Shown: positions 42,919 to 52,975, counted from the first letter of the stretch. The stretch is 64,000 nucleotides of DNA from CAUZIZ01 sp965222655 (GCA_965222655.1 CBDCUP010000022.1:1798001-1862000), one strand, 5' to 3'. Made by a program: numbers and translations. Notes: generated from the sequence alone by a model not told the origin.

Positions 42919-44394
42919 ATGGGTCGACACTGGACGCGGCGGCAGTTCGGAAAGCTCGGAGCGGCGCTGGCACTTGCCCCCGTCCCGAGCTGGTCCCAGG
43001 CAGGGTCTTCGCGGGGGCTGGTTCGGGTAACGCGGGGTGCGGCACTCCTGCGCGCGCCCGTTTCTGTCCCGGCTGGCGAGGTCTGGCGCTACGGAATTAC
43101 CTACCCGTTCCAGGTCGCGCCGCGCTTGGCTGGCGTGTTCTGCAACATCCGCAAGGCACTCAATCCCGGTGTCGATTTCGAGCTCGGCTCCGACGTGCTG
43201 CTCTTCGACAGCCTCGATGCGATCCGTAGCGAAGCTGCGGTCCAAATCTCCCGTAACCACGGGGAGCCGAACCCAAACTCCCGGCCTCCGAACGAGCGGG
43301 CGGTCATGGTGAAGTACCCGGTGGCCGGCGCCTTCGTGCCCACCGGCGCGAAGCGGGCCGACGGCTCGCCCCACCCGCATGCCGGAACCGGGTTCGGCCT
43401 CTCGACCGCCCAGGCCTGGCCCCAGCACGACCGGGACCTCGGACACAACGCCGACCGGATTGGGCGTCGCGCCTACCCGGGGGCCCAGGCCTACGAGTAC
43501 CTGGAGTTCCAGCAGCTTTCGTACGACGGTACCCGGTTCCGGGCGGAGAAGGCGGAGCCGCTGGTGGAGGGTCGAGCAAGCGTCGGAGACTGGTTCCTAG
43601 CCGGCAACCCGATTCGGAACGGGATCGCCGACGGCGACGATCTCCTACTCCCGTACAGCTGCCGCCGCGGGGAGCCGGCCGGCCCGAAGCGGTCCCTGGT
43701 CGCCAGCGGTGTCCTCCGTTTTCGCCGCACTGCGGGTCTCTGGCAAGCGCACACGTTTGTCCCGGTGACGCCCGAGGACGGCTCCTGGGAGCCAACCCTG
43801 GTTCGCGACGTCGACGGGACGCTGCTGCTCTGCGCACGGGGCAAAGGGGAACCGAACCGGACGAGCATCCGGGTCTGGCGCTCCGCGGACGGTGGCACGA
43901 CCTGGCGGCTACAGATCGAGGCGCTGGGGCCCATCTCGATGTCGCCGGTGTCGATCAACCAGGCTGCCGACGGCACTCCCTACGTGGCCGCCAACCTCTT
44001 CGAGGTGCCGCTCTGGCCGATCGGCGACGAGCGCTACAACCACAGCGGGTACAAAGGTACCGGGGATGGCGGGCGGATGCGCCTCGGGGGGTGGCTGCGG
44101 GAGCGCCTGGTGCTCTGGCCGCTCTCGGCCGACCGCAAGAGCCTGGCGTCGCCGATCGTCGCCCGCGACTGCCGGTCGGAATTCGGACCGCCCCCGGGCG
44201 GCAGCAGCTGGCACGCCGACCACCCTTCGGCCATGAACCTCCAGCTTGGCGACGGGAGCTGGCACAACATCCTCGGCTACCGCGTCCTCGAGCGCGCCGA
44301 GGCGACGCACGCGATCGCTCCAGCACCCCAGTCGGGAGCCTACCTCGAGGAAGTCCTCTCGTCGGGTCCGCCGTTGCCCGCCTGGCACTTCTAA
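42919..44394 (+). CDS. Tat-exported BNR/sialidase-like protein
   Basis: A 491-residue protein behind GAGGGG at ATG 42919. The twin-arginine signal is TRRQFGKLGAALALAPVPSW. The body begins with a beta region (GEVWRYGITYPFQVAPRLAG, VFCNIRKALNPGVDFELGSD), then a propeller with RDVDGTLLLCARGKGE, WRSADGGTTWRLQ (an Asp box) and MSPVSINQAADGTPYVAANL. It ends LPAWHF. GC content and Arg use look higher than in its neighbours, possibly a sign of separate origin. Substrate unknown. Confidence 0.75.
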   Translation: MGRHWTRRQFGKLGAALALAPVPSWSQAGSSRGLVRVTRGAALLRAPVSVPAGEVWRYGITYPFQVAPRLAGVFCNIRKALNPGVDFELGSDVLLFDSLDAIRSEAAVQISRNHGEPNPNSRPPNERAVMVKYPVAGAFVPTGAKRADGSPHPHAGTGFGLSTAQAWPQHDRDLGHNADRIGRRAYPGAQAYEYLEFQQLSYDGTRFRAEKAEPLVEGRASVGDWFLAGNPIRNGIADGDDLLLPYSCRRGEPAGPKRSLVASGVLRFRRTAGLWQAHTFVPVTPEDGSWEPTLVRDVDGTLLLCARGKGEPNRTSIRVWRSADGGTTWRLQIEALGPISMSPVSINQAADGTPYVAANLFEVPLWPIGDERYNHSGYKGTGDGGRMRLGGWLRERLVLWPLSADRKSLASPIVARDCRSEFGPPPGGSSWHADHPSAMNLQLGDGSWHNILGYRVLERAEATHAIAPAPQSGAYLEEVLSSGPPLPAWHF

Positions 44395-44579
44395 GCCACG
44401 GGCGGGCCGCAAGCGCGTTGACGGCCGTTGTCCCCACCCGGCTCCTCCACAATACCGGCTCTGTCAGGGTTGCCTGCGATATTTCTGGTAGTGCTGGGCA
44501 ACTCCCTCGACCTCAAGGATCCGCTTCGGCTGGGTGGGGACTGAGCTCCAATCGCCGCAGCACCAGAGGATTGCCGTAG

Positions 44580-46127
44580 ATGTTCCATCTTGCCCGCACG
44601 CTGCTGGCCTTGTTCCTGGTGGTGGGCAGCTTCCCCTCCCAGCTTGGGGGTAGCTGTGCCCTCTATGTGGGTCGGAATCTTACCGCGGATGGGAGTGTTC
44701 TGCTGGGAGGTTACGGGGACGAGCCCTCGAGCCACTGGCTCGAGGTCACTCCGGCTATCGATCATCCGGAAGGCGCTACCCTTGAGGTCGGCGTCACTGC
44801 GGCGTCCCGATATCCCGGCCTGCGATTTCGGATCCCCCAGGTTTCTCGAACCCACAAGTATCTGGCGGTCTCGTATTCCTCCTTTGCGGGTTTCCCCGCT
44901 CCCCTTACCAACGGCGGACTCAATCAGCACCTGGTGGCAGGACGGGATGTCTCTGCGGGCTCCCGGCTCGAGTTGCGCCAGATGACCCCCAACCCACAGC
45001 GGGGTCTCAATTACAGCGACCTGGCCCGGATCGCCTTGGAGCGAGCCAGGACTGCTCGTGAGGCTGCCCAGATTGTGGGCTCCCTGGTCGAAGAGCACGG
45101 CTACGCTACCTTCGGGGGGAACTCCCATATCTTTGCTGATACTACAGAGGGCTGGATCGTGCTCGAGTTTGCGGGGGGCCAGGGCCTCTGGGTCGCGCAG
45201 CGCCTGGGTGCGGACGATATCCGGGTCTTCAGGGGAGGCTACATTGGTGAAATTCCCCTCGACTATCGAACCCATCCGGACTACATGGGGTCCGAGAACC
45301 TGATCTCCTTTGCGGTGGAACAGGGCTGGTACGCTTCCGAATCGGGGGACGGTGGACCGACTGAAGAGCCCTTCAATGTTCATGCCGTTTATGGTGTCGA
45401 TAGGCAGCCCAACCTGGAGGGGAGCCAGATCCGCACCGAGGCGATGGAATACATGGAGGCGTGGCTTCGGCAGCGCTCTTCCAGACTGACACTTCAGGAC
45501 ATGATGGAGGCAGTCCGCAGTCCAGTCATTACCCGCGAGTCGGCCGGATACGGTCAGGTGGCCCACCTCAGGAGGGAAGTCAGGAGTGAAGTGGCGCCAC
45601 TCTGGATTGCCCTGGCTCCTTCCCTGGCCAGCCCTTTCCTGCCTTACTACCTTGGGATTACTGACGTGCCCGCGGAGTACAAGGAACATCGCTATCTGAC
45701 AGAAGGTGAGGCCAGTCGATTCATCCCACGAAATCGCCAGGGAAGGGAATCCACGCGCTCCGCTTATCAGATATATAAGCGACTTTTCCACCTGGTCTGT
45801 GAGCACCCCTGTAAGTTTCAGGCTGAGGTAGTGGAGGCGTTGGCTGCCTTTGAGGCACAGTTGATTGGAAAGCAGGCTGGGGTGAAGAGGACGGCCCACA
45901 CCCTGCTGGAGACTTCTCACGATCTGGCTGCGGACTACTTGACCCGTGTGACCAGTCAGACCGCGCTCGAGGCCTTGGAGCTAGCCGAAAAGCTGTCAGC
46001 CAGCATCGAGATCCGGACAAGACTTCTCTACGGCGTCCGTGAGCCAGAGGCAGCGGAGGCAGGAATCGTTCACTGCCGCTGTCAGTCGCGGCCTCCAGCG
46101 GGCCGCAGCAACTGGCCTTCGGACTGA
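44580..46127 (+). CDS. Secreted C69-family dipeptidase
   Basis: A 515-residue Ntn-hydrolase of the PepD/C69 type. After the signal peptide (LLALFLVVGSFPSQLGG) the mature enzyme should start with the nucleophile Cys of SCALYVGRNLTADGSVLLGG. The rest of the family pattern is present: NGGLNQHLVAGRDVSAGSRL, NYSDLARIALERARTAREAA, HIFADTTEGWIVLEFAGGQG, DDIRVFRGGYIGEI and GYGQVAHLRREV. It would release N-terminal dipeptides. The tail after RTRLLYGVREPEAAEAG looks unrelated and may have been altered. Confidence 0.88.
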   Translation: MFHLARTLLALFLVVGSFPSQLGGSCALYVGRNLTADGSVLLGGYGDEPSSHWLEVTPAIDHPEGATLEVGVTAASRYPGLRFRIPQVSRTHKYLAVSYSSFAGFPAPLTNGGLNQHLVAGRDVSAGSRLELRQMTPNPQRGLNYSDLARIALERARTAREAAQIVGSLVEEHGYATFGGNSHIFADTTEGWIVLEFAGGQGLWVAQRLGADDIRVFRGGYIGEIPLDYRTHPDYMGSENLISFAVEQGWYASESGDGGPTEEPFNVHAVYGVDRQPNLEGSQIRTEAMEYMEAWLRQRSSRLTLQDMMEAVRSPVITRESAGYGQVAHLRREVRSEVAPLWIALAPSLASPFLPYYLGITDVPAEYKEHRYLTEGEASRFIPRNRQGRESTRSAYQIYKRLFHLVCEHPCKFQAEVVEALAAFEAQLIGKQAGVKRTAHTLLETSHDLAADYLTRVTSQTALEALELAEKLSASIEIRTRLLYGVREPEAAEAGIVHCRCQSRPPAGRSNWPSD

Positions 46128-46249
46128 AGTCTCGCTCGGCTCTCTCCTCGAGCAACGCCGCACCGAAGCGGGTACCTGGTCCCCGGTCGCAAGCCTTGCC
46201 AGGACGGCCCTTGCGGCACCTCGCTACGACAAGCGATGAGAAATCCGGG

Positions 46250-47176
46250 CTAGAACGTTCTCGTCCCCGCTACACTGGTCGCGACGTAGTACACGGAGGT
46301 CCGCGCGGTGATGTAGAGTCCGAGAATCCCGCGGCCCCAGCAGCAATTCGACGGCTGCTCCGGAGTGACGATCGTGCCCAGGTGCTTCCCCGTCGGGCTA
46401 AAGATCCAGAGTCCGCCGGGGCCGGACGCGTAGACGTTGCCCAACTCGTCGGTCTTGAGGCCGAAGCGGCCACCCAGCTCATCGGACACGAACTCGGCAA
46501 ACACTCGGCCCTGGCCCAGAGTTCCGTCGTCGTTGAGTGGCTGGACACGGATGTTCTTCTGGCCGTCATCGGCCACGTAGAGCAGGTCTTGCTGCGGGCC
46601 CAACGCAACGCCGCTGGGGCGCGCGCATTCCTGAGAAACCCGTTCCACCCTACCGGCTCCGGGCATCTGTGTGCGGGTGATGCGGTAGACGGCCGGCGGG
46701 TTTGTTCGCTGGGGGGCGATCCGGCTCCTCCCTGAGAGGTCACTCCGTGGCAAGTCACTGAAGTAGACCGAGCCGTCGATGTTGTAGACCAGATCGTAGG
46801 GTCCGTTCAGACGCTTGCCTCCGTAACGGTCCGCCAGTACCGTGATCGAGCCGTTCTTCTCGGTCCGCGTCACCCGGCCAGCGCCCTGCTCACAGGTGAG
46901 CAACCTTCCCTGATGATCGAAGGTCAGTCCACAGGCACCTTGGGACTTTTCGCGAAAGACCGTCAGTTTGCCTCCGTCCGGCTCGCTTTCCCAGACCGGA
47001 ATCGTCCACTTGTAGATCTTCTCGCCGCCCAGGTCGCTGAATAGGAGGAACCCGATGCGGCTGAAGACGGGAGCTGCAGTCGACAGGAAACCGTCGGCCA
47101 CTTTGACGATCCGGGCGCGTCGCTCCACCAGATCAAAGATCTCGGGATGCTGGGCGTAGATTCCCGGTGCTCGCAT
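46250..47176 (-). CDS. SMP-30/gluconolactonase-like protein
   Basis: A 308-residue six-bladed propeller: EGxx-type entry is not obvious, but FSRIGFLLFSDLGGEKIYKW, GLTFDHQGRLLTCEQGAGRV, NGPYDLVYNIDGSVYFSDLP, RPSGVALGPQQDLLYVADDG and FGLKTDELGNVYASGPGGLW supply the Asn/Asp metal-site motifs of SMP-30. Members hydrolyse lactones using calcium or zinc. Its ATG lies one base after the stop of the upstream Tat-protein gene, so the pair is translationally coupled. No signal peptide is seen. Confidence 0.85.
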   Translation of the reverse strand: MRAPGIYAQHPEIFDLVERRARIVKVADGFLSTAAPVFSRIGFLLFSDLGGEKIYKWTIPVWESEPDGGKLTVFREKSQGACGLTFDHQGRLLTCEQGAGRVTRTEKNGSITVLADRYGGKRLNGPYDLVYNIDGSVYFSDLPRSDLSGRSRIAPQRTNPPAVYRITRTQMPGAGRVERVSQECARPSGVALGPQQDLLYVADDGQKNIRVQPLNDDGTLGQGRVFAEFVSDELGGRFGLKTDELGNVYASGPGGLWIFSPTGKHLGTIVTPEQPSNCCWGRGILGLYITARTSVYYVATSVAGTRTF

Positions 47177-47177
47177 C

Positions 47178-48413
47178 TCAGGATCCCAGTCCGTGGGCGT
47201 AATAGGATTGTGCGGGTCCCCGGTAGCTGATGTCGAGCACCGGTGTTTCGATTCGCACCTGCCCGCGATACCACGAGTCCATCAGGAACGAGAGCGCGCC
47301 GCTGGTCAGCAGCGTGCGTTCGACCGGATAGTCGAGCGTGCCTTGGGTGAACATCCGTCCAATGGAATCAACCAATGGGCTGAAGTTGTTGGAGTTTTCG
47401 ATCGGGATGTAACAAAGCGTAGCCTTCGGCTCACGCTCTCCCTGGATTTTTACCGCGCCCAGATACTCGGCCACCTTGCCGCCCAGGGCGAGGGCCGTTC
47501 CACGAAAACCGTCGTTGTATTCGATCAGACAGGCGACGGGCCTTTCGGCTATCTCCTCGACGGGGCCCGGCGTGACCCTCTCTCCTCTGGCGAGCGCTGC
47601 ATCCAGAAGGCTGCGGCTCCAGCGAGCCTCCTTCGCAGCTTCCCAGACGGCATCGTCAGTAAGTAACTGCACGGCCTTGACGCCGGTCTCGCCTCCTGCC
47701 CGGCGCTCGGCGAGGCACTGCAGCGTCTCGAGCAGATGAAACAGCCCCCCATCGGACACCCAACCGCCGCCGACGGCGAGCACTTCCTCCAGCTTCGTAT
47801 CGAGAGGAAAATCGAGCTCGGGGCGGCGAAAGGTCACCGAAACCGACGAACCCGACATCAAGGGAAACTTCAGCTCTTTCGACCAGTCGTACATCTGCTT
47901 CGACTTTTCCCAGTCGAAGGAGAGCTGCTTGTCATTGAAGACCGGGACAGAGCGACCGGATCTCCTGAAGACGCTCACGATCTCCTCCATGAAGCGATGA
48001 CGTGGGTAGAGTTTCTGGTTCCTGACATTCGTCGGATAGTCGCCGTGCTCACCGATGAGCAGGACACCATCCACGGCTAGATCTTCGCCGCCCAGGGTCA
48101 ACGCCTTCCGGATCGTCGGGTACGTCGAGACGCCCCAGCTCCTCGCGAGTCGCCCGCTGATGTCGGCGTCATGCTCCTGTTCGACGAACAACGACCTCAC
48201 GTCGCAAGGCGGCTCGTAGTACCGATCGTTGATCCAATAGCCTTCGAGGAAACGTGTGATGAAATTGTCGCTGTGCGAGCGGACATGATAGGTGGTCGAG
48301 AGGGCCGCAATCTTCTTGCGTCCTGAAGCCAGCACCGCTGCCGGCGCCCAGAAGCCCGTGGCCCCAATTATTCCCGCCGCCGCCGTCGCCTTGAGAAAGC
48401 TCCTTCGATCCAT
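47178..48413 (-). CDS. Tat-exported protein of unknown function, coupled to SMP-30
   Basis: A 411-residue protein with a twin-arginine signal (MDRRSFLKATAAAGIIGATG). The body shows an oxidoreductase/phosphatase-like alternation (IAALSTTYHVRSHSDNFITR, VDGVLLIGEHGDYPTNVRNQ, YPRHRFMEEIVSVFRRSG, VPVFNDKQLSFDWEKSKQMY) and a conserved-looking PLMSGSSVSVTFRRPELDFP. I do not recognise an enzymatic family with certainty. Its tight coupling with the lactonase-like gene suggests a shared sugar or lactone substrate. Confidence 0.7.
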   Translation of the reverse strand: MDRRSFLKATAAAGIIGATGFWAPAAVLASGRKKIAALSTTYHVRSHSDNFITRFLEGYWINDRYYEPPCDVRSLFVEQEHDADISGRLARSWGVSTYPTIRKALTLGGEDLAVDGVLLIGEHGDYPTNVRNQKLYPRHRFMEEIVSVFRRSGRSVPVFNDKQLSFDWEKSKQMYDWSKELKFPLMSGSSVSVTFRRPELDFPLDTKLEEVLAVGGGWVSDGGLFHLLETLQCLAERRAGGETGVKAVQLLTDDAVWEAAKEARWSRSLLDAALARGERVTPGPVEEIAERPVACLIEYNDGFRGTALALGGKVAEYLGAVKIQGEREPKATLCYIPIENSNNFSPLVDSIGRMFTQGTLDYPVERTLLTSGALSFLMDSWYRGQVRIETPVLDISYRGPAQSYYAHGLGS

Positions 48414-48447
48414 TGCAGGTCCGTTGTCCGTGGTGCTTGGTTCAGTG

Positions 48448-49710
48448 TCACACGTCGACGATCGCCGCCTGAGCCATGTTGGAAATGCTGTTGAGTAGGA
48501 CCCCTCGCTGATCAGGCCGAGTGGTCAGCAGCACTACGATCAGTTGACGTGCCGGATCAGCCCAGGCCACGGTGCCGGTGGCTCCCACGTGACCAAATGT
48601 CCGGGCCGATCCCAGGTTCCCAAAGTAGTTCCACACGCGCGAGTCTCGCAGTGCCCAACCCAGTCCCCAAGGAGCCCCAACGGTGCCATTGTGATCTCGG
48701 GTCATGGTGGCCGTGGTCACTGGTGAAAACAGTCGAAACTGGCCGTAGTGCCCGGCGTTGAGGAATGTCTGAAGTAGTATGGCCAAGTCTCCAACGGTAC
48801 TGTGCAGGCCGCCCCAAGGATGACCCATGTCACGCCAGTAGGGCGAGTTGGGACCAAACCTCCGCGAGTCTTCCGAATCAGCGTTCTTCTCCTGGACGAT
48901 AGCGGTGTCTTCGATACGCAGACCGTTCAGGCCGAGAACCGAGTGCTTCATCTTCAGCGGCTCGAATATCTCCCGGCGCAAAAAGTCGCGTAAGCGGTTT
49001 CCCGATACCCGCTCGGTGATTTCGGCAGCCAGCAGCGTTCCCATGCTCTGATAAGCGAACTCAGTGCCTGGTGCATACAACAATGGCGTCCCCAGCGCAC
49101 CGGCGACGAATTCGCCAAGCGGGGCATGAGCCCGGCGCAACTCGACGTTTGTCGGCAACATGTCGGGCATTCCTGAAGTGTGTGACAGTAGATGCCACAC
49201 CTTCACCTGATCCTTGTGACCACCCTGAAATGCCGGTAGGTAACGCTGTACCGGGTCCGATAGGTCCACCTTGCCGCTCTCGACCAGCAACATCAACCCG
49301 CAAACGCTGACCGGCTTGGAAATGGAAGCAAGCAGGTAGATGGTATCCGGTTGAGTCGGCGGGGAATCAGGATGTGGACTAAGCCTGCCGAACCCACGGT
49401 GGAGAATCACTTTCCCGTGGCGGGCTACCAGGACCGACGCAGAAGTGACATCGCCGTTCTGGGTTTCGGCCTCGAGGCGATCGGTGATTCGTGCGAGTCT
49501 TTTGGCTGACATCCCGACGTCGGCCGGCTCGCCCGTTTCGAGAACTTGTGTGCCCCTGGTTTGAACTCCCATTGTCGGCTCGGTCGCGTTCCGGGAGTCC
49601 GCTCTATTCTGCAGAAACCCGGCTTGGCTGATGCCCATGACGCCGAGTGTCCCAGTTTGCAACCACCGCCGTCGTGTATGGGTGTTGCGCGGTCGTTTCG
49701 CAGAGTCCAT
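48448..49710 (-). CDS. Exported serine hydrolase (class C beta-lactamase fold)
   Basis: About 420 residues from ATG 49710; the longer frame begins at TTG. A Tat-like signal (TRRRWLQTGTLGVMG) is followed by the beta-lactamase/esterase fold. SxxK is in YLLASISKPVSVCG, the second box is FAYQSMGTLLAAEI (Tyr-x-Ser instead of Tyr-x-Asn), and the third is FGHVGATGT. ARHGKVILHRGFGRLSPHP is a usual N-terminal strand pair. Such enzymes are mostly esterases, D-amino peptidases or transesterases, not antibiotic resistance enzymes. Confidence 0.88.
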   Translation of the reverse strand: MDSAKRPRNTHTRRRWLQTGTLGVMGISQAGFLQNRADSRNATEPTMGVQTRGTQVLETGEPADVGMSAKRLARITDRLEAETQNGDVTSASVLVARHGKVILHRGFGRLSPHPDSPPTQPDTIYLLASISKPVSVCGLMLLVESGKVDLSDPVQRYLPAFQGGHKDQVKVWHLLSHTSGMPDMLPTNVELRRAHAPLGEFVAGALGTPLLYAPGTEFAYQSMGTLLAAEITERVSGNRLRDFLRREIFEPLKMKHSVLGLNGLRIEDTAIVQEKNADSEDSRRFGPNSPYWRDMGHPWGGLHSTVGDLAILLQTFLNAGHYGQFRLFSPVTTATMTRDHNGTVGAPWGLGWALRDSRVWNYFGNLGSARTFGHVGATGTVAWADPARQLIVVLLTTRPDQRGVLLNSISNMAQAAIVDV

Positions 49711-50002
49711 GGGTCTAGAGGGTAACGTTTGGATTGTAGGCCTCTTGAAACAGCCTCGCAATAGCCACTGGCTTAGGGAAGGAACACTGTCACCTTGGGC
49801 GTGCTTCGATCTTGGTTCCTACCCAAGGGGGATGACGGGGTGATTTCCGAGTGAAGCGAGAGGTGGTGGAGTCGGTCTGGGGCGTCGCCTTGGCCTCCAG
49901 GCCGGAGCAAAGTGGTCGAGCTTGGCGCTACGGCTGAACAGTCGCATGGAGGTCACTCTGACACTCGGAACGATTCTTGAACAGAACCCTGCATTGGCTG
50001 CC
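49711..50002. other. Intergenic stretch with a type B repeat relic
   Basis: About 49870-49930 reads GGCGTCGCCTTGGCCTCCAG then GCCGGAGC and GTGGTCGAGC, a decayed copy of the GGTGGCCTCC hairpin word. No gene is supported. Confidence 0.45.
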
Positions 50003-51229
50003 TCAGAGGCAGGCAGCTGGCATTCCGACCAAGCGTGGGCCATGCAGCCGAGGCCTCTCATCGTTGTTGATGACGAACCCCAGGCGGCAGTCCTGGTCCT
50101 CAATGAAATCAGTGATCGGGCGGAGTTCCCTGGCGCGGGTCGTCTGAGGGTATTTGACCTCGACGGGGATCAACCCGAAGGTCCCTTCTAGCACCAGGTC
50201 TACCTCGGCACCGGCGGCGGTCCTATAGTGATAGTGATCGCAGGCAATTCCGCCCACAGCCAGCCCTCTGAGGACCTGTTCGACTACCATTCCTTCCCAG
50301 GAACGGCCCATCTGAGGATGGCCTCGCAGGACGTCCAATTCATCGACCCGAAGGAGGTGATGCAGTAGACCGGAATCGCGCAGGTGTCCGCGTGGGCTCT
50401 TGACCACACGCTTGAGCACGCTGCGCGTGAAGGCTGGCAGTGTCCTCCAGAGGAAGGAGCCGTGCGCGATTTCGAAGTACTCGCGTGCGGTCGGCTGAGA
50501 TACATTCAGGGCACGAGCCACATCCGAGTAATTCACAATTGTGCCTGAAAGACCCGCAAGCACCTGGATGAAGCGGCGGAAGCGATTCCGATTCAGACCG
50601 GGGAAGAGAGTCCCGATGTCCCGATGTAGATAGGTCTGGACGTACTGTTCCATCCAGGTTTGACGAAAGCGGACTCCACCCTCAACCCAGGGTTGGGGAT
50701 ATCCGCCCCAGAGCCAATACTCATGGAGTTTCCGGATTTCGGCACGCGGTGCGAGCTCCCGAACGAAGCGTTCCGGCTCCCAGCCTTCGGTAAGCCCGGA
50801 AAAGAAGGGGCTAGGGGGCTCCTGGATCGCTTCTGCAAGAGAAAAGGGACTCATCTCGATCAGTCCTATCCGGCCAGCCAGACTCTCCGAGACCTCCCGC
50901 GTGAGGTCGGGTGAACTCGAACCGGTAATGACGAACCTGCCGGTCCGGGATCGATCCGCATCGATAGCGACTCTCAAGGCTTGGAACAAAGGGGGAAAAA
51001 CCTGGGCCTCGTCGATGGCCACTCGATCGGAGTGAAGACGGAAAAACAAGTCGGGGTCGCGTGAAATGGCTTCGAAGTCCGATTGTCTTTCCAGATCGAA
51101 ATGAACCCATCCCTCGCCCAGTTCTCCTAGCAGAGTGGTCTTCCCGCACTGCCGCGGCCCAATCAGGCCGACGCAGGGAAAAAACCCAAGATATTCCCGA
51201 AGGAGTGTGGTGTGATGACGGGGAATCAC
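50003..51229 (-). CDS. DUF4143-type AAA ATPase
   Basis: A 408-residue ATP-binding protein starting at GTG. Walker A is GLIGPRQCGKTTLLGELGEG, Walker B RVAIDEAQVFPPLF, followed by VITGSSSPDLTREVSESLAG, the family's sensor. A winged-helix part (IVNYSDVARALNVSQPTARE) and a C-terminal nuclease-like DUF4143 domain with AAGAEVDLVLEG and GLIPVEVKYPQTT follow; the D-x-E-x-K-like arrangement suggests a PD-(D/E)XK fold. Function is not established; members are widespread orphan ATPases sometimes linked to defence or nucleic-acid handling. Confidence 0.88.
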   Translation of the reverse strand: MIPRHHTTLLREYLGFFPCVGLIGPRQCGKTTLLGELGEGWVHFDLERQSDFEAISRDPDLFFRLHSDRVAIDEAQVFPPLFQALRVAIDADRSRTGRFVITGSSSPDLTREVSESLAGRIGLIEMSPFSLAEAIQEPPSPFFSGLTEGWEPERFVRELAPRAEIRKLHEYWLWGGYPQPWVEGGVRFRQTWMEQYVQTYLHRDIGTLFPGLNRNRFRRFIQVLAGLSGTIVNYSDVARALNVSQPTAREYFEIAHGSFLWRTLPAFTRSVLKRVVKSPRGHLRDSGLLHHLLRVDELDVLRGHPQMGRSWEGMVVEQVLRGLAVGGIACDHYHYRTAAGAEVDLVLEGTFGLIPVEVKYPQTTRARELRPITDFIEDQDCRLGFVINNDERPRLHGPRLVGMPAACL

Positions 51230-51403
51230 AGCAGGTATTTTAAAAGTTATACTTTGGATTTACAAGGTAAATCTGTTTCGCGATGGGAGGACCCGCGCCC
51301 AAAGGGACTACACGGCGGTGGTCGAGCTCCAGGGAATGAAGCCCCTGACCTCCTGCTCGGCCATGAGTCATTGAACTCCTGTATGATTCGACCGAGGGGT
51401 GCT

Positions 51404-52975
51404 ATGAAAATCCCAACAGCACGCGTCCTGTCCTCCCTCCTTCTTGTGTGCACCGGGTTGGGGGGACTGGGTTCCTGTTCTTCCCACGTTGCTCGGCCCG
51501 CGAAACCCAATATCCTCTTTGTCTTCGCCGATGACCATGCCTATCAGGCCATTGGAGCCTACGGATCGAGGATAAACCAGACTCCCAATATTGATCGTCT
51601 CTCCCAGGAAGGAATGCGGTTTGATCGTTGCCTCGTGACCAATTCGATCTGTGCTCCTTCCCGCGCAGTCATCCTCACGGGGAAATACAGTCACGTCAAC
51701 GGGGTTCTGGACAACCGGATCGCGTTCGACGGCAGCCAGGAGACCTTCCCCAAGCTGCTGCAGGAGAACGGATATCAGACAGCCCTGGTGGGCAAGTGGC
51801 ACTTGAAAAGCGATCCCACCGGTTTCGATCACTGGATGGTGCTTCCGGGGCAGGGCTTCTACTACAACCCGGAGCTGCGTTCAGCTGATGGACCTGTCCA
51901 GATTGAGGGCTATGTGACCGACGTGATCACCGACCTCGCTTTGGATTGGTTGGAAACGGGTCGAGACCCGGACCGTCCCTTCCTCCTGATGTATCAACAC
52001 AAGGCTCCCCACCGGAACTGGATGCCGGGGCCGGACCATCTCACCCAATTTGGCTCCCAGAAGATTCTCGAGCCTGAGACCCTCTTCGACGATTACAGTC
52101 ATCGTGCCAGTCCCGCCGCCAATCAGAGCATGGAAATCGGGCGCCACATGTTTCTCACCTCCGATCTCAAGGTTGCTCCCGGCAAAACGACCTCGCTTCC
52201 GGCGCGGGAGGAGAAAATCTGGAAGAGCGTCTTCGACCGTTTGTCGTATCCTCAGCAGGAGGCCTGGGACGCCGCCTATGCTGCTTCCAACCACTCTTTC
52301 ATGAAGGCAAAGCTGACAGGTCAGGACCTGGTGCGGTGGAAGTACCAGCGGTATATCAAGGACTACCTGCGCTGTGTCGCATCCCTCGACGAGAATCTGG
52401 GGCGGGTCCTGGCCTATCTGGACCAGACAGGCCTCGCTTCCAATACGGTGGCCGTCTACAGTTCCGATCAGGGGTTCTTTCTGGGAGAGCATGGATGGTT
52501 TGACAAGCGGTGGATGTACGAGGAATCCCTCCGGACTCCGCTGATCGTCCGCTGGCCGGGCGTCATCGCCCCGGGCTCATCCAACTCTGCTCTGGTCTCG
52601 AACCTGGACTTCGCCCAGACCTTTCTCGAGCTGGCCGGTCACCAGGTCCCGCCGGACATGCAGGGGCAAAGCCTGGTCCCTTTGCTGGAAGGCAAGACTG
52701 TCCCGGACTGGCGAAAGAGCTTCTACTACCACTACTACGAGTCCATGCTCGCCCACAATGTGCCTGAGCACTACGGCGTGGCCACAGACCGCTACAAGCT
52801 GATCCACTACCCGGAGACGCGCGAGTGGGAGCTCTTCGATCGACAGGTGGATCCGAATGAGATGGCCAGTCTCTACGATTCGGTGGACTACGCAACGGTC
52901 TCTGAGGAGCTGCGGGGAGAGCTGGAGAATTTGAGACAGAAACTGGGTGTCACCAATCTACCAGTCTCACCTTAG
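51404..52975 (+). CDS. Type I sulfatase lipoprotein
   Basis: About 523 residues from ATG 51404. The signal LLLVCTGLGGLGSCSS carries a lipobox. The sulfatase core starts PNILFVFADDHAYQAIGAYG (metal-binding Asp pair). The formylglycine signature is CAPSRAVILTGKYSHVNGVL, where the Cys is converted to formylglycine. GKWHLKSDPTGFDHW, MYQHKAPHRNW and YSSDQGFFLGEHGWFDKRWM are the other substrate and metal motifs. It should remove sulfate from polysaccharides. No anSME or FGE maturase lies in the window. Its stop codon CTTAG touches a degenerate repeat unit. Confidence 0.93.
   Translation: MKIPTARVLSSLLLVCTGLGGLGSCSSHVARPAKPNILFVFADDHAYQAIGAYGSRINQTPNIDRLSQEGMRFDRCLVTNSICAPSRAVILTGKYSHVNGVLDNRIAFDGSQETFPKLLQENGYQTALVGKWHLKSDPTGFDHWMVLPGQGFYYNPELRSADGPVQIEGYVTDVITDLALDWLETGRDPDRPFLLMYQHKAPHRNWMPGPDHLTQFGSQKILEPETLFDDYSHRASPAANQSMEIGRHMFLTSDLKVAPGKTTSLPAREEKIWKSVFDRLSYPQQEAWDAAYAASNHSFMKAKLTGQDLVRWKYQRYIKDYLRCVASLDENLGRVLAYLDQTGLASNTVAVYSSDQGFFLGEHGWFDKRWMYEESLRTPLIVRWPGVIAPGSSNSALVSNLDFAQTFLELAGHQVPPDMQGQSLVPLLEGKTVPDWRKSFYYHYYESMLAHNVPEHYGVATDRYKLIHYPETREWELFDRQVDPNEMASLYDSVDYATVSEELRGELENLRQKLGVTNLPVSP

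Noticed and set aside
44391..45920. 509-codon minus-strand frame
   Set aside because: Antisense to the C69 dipeptidase gene, which has signal peptide and catalytic Cys; the minus frame has neither motif nor ribosome site.
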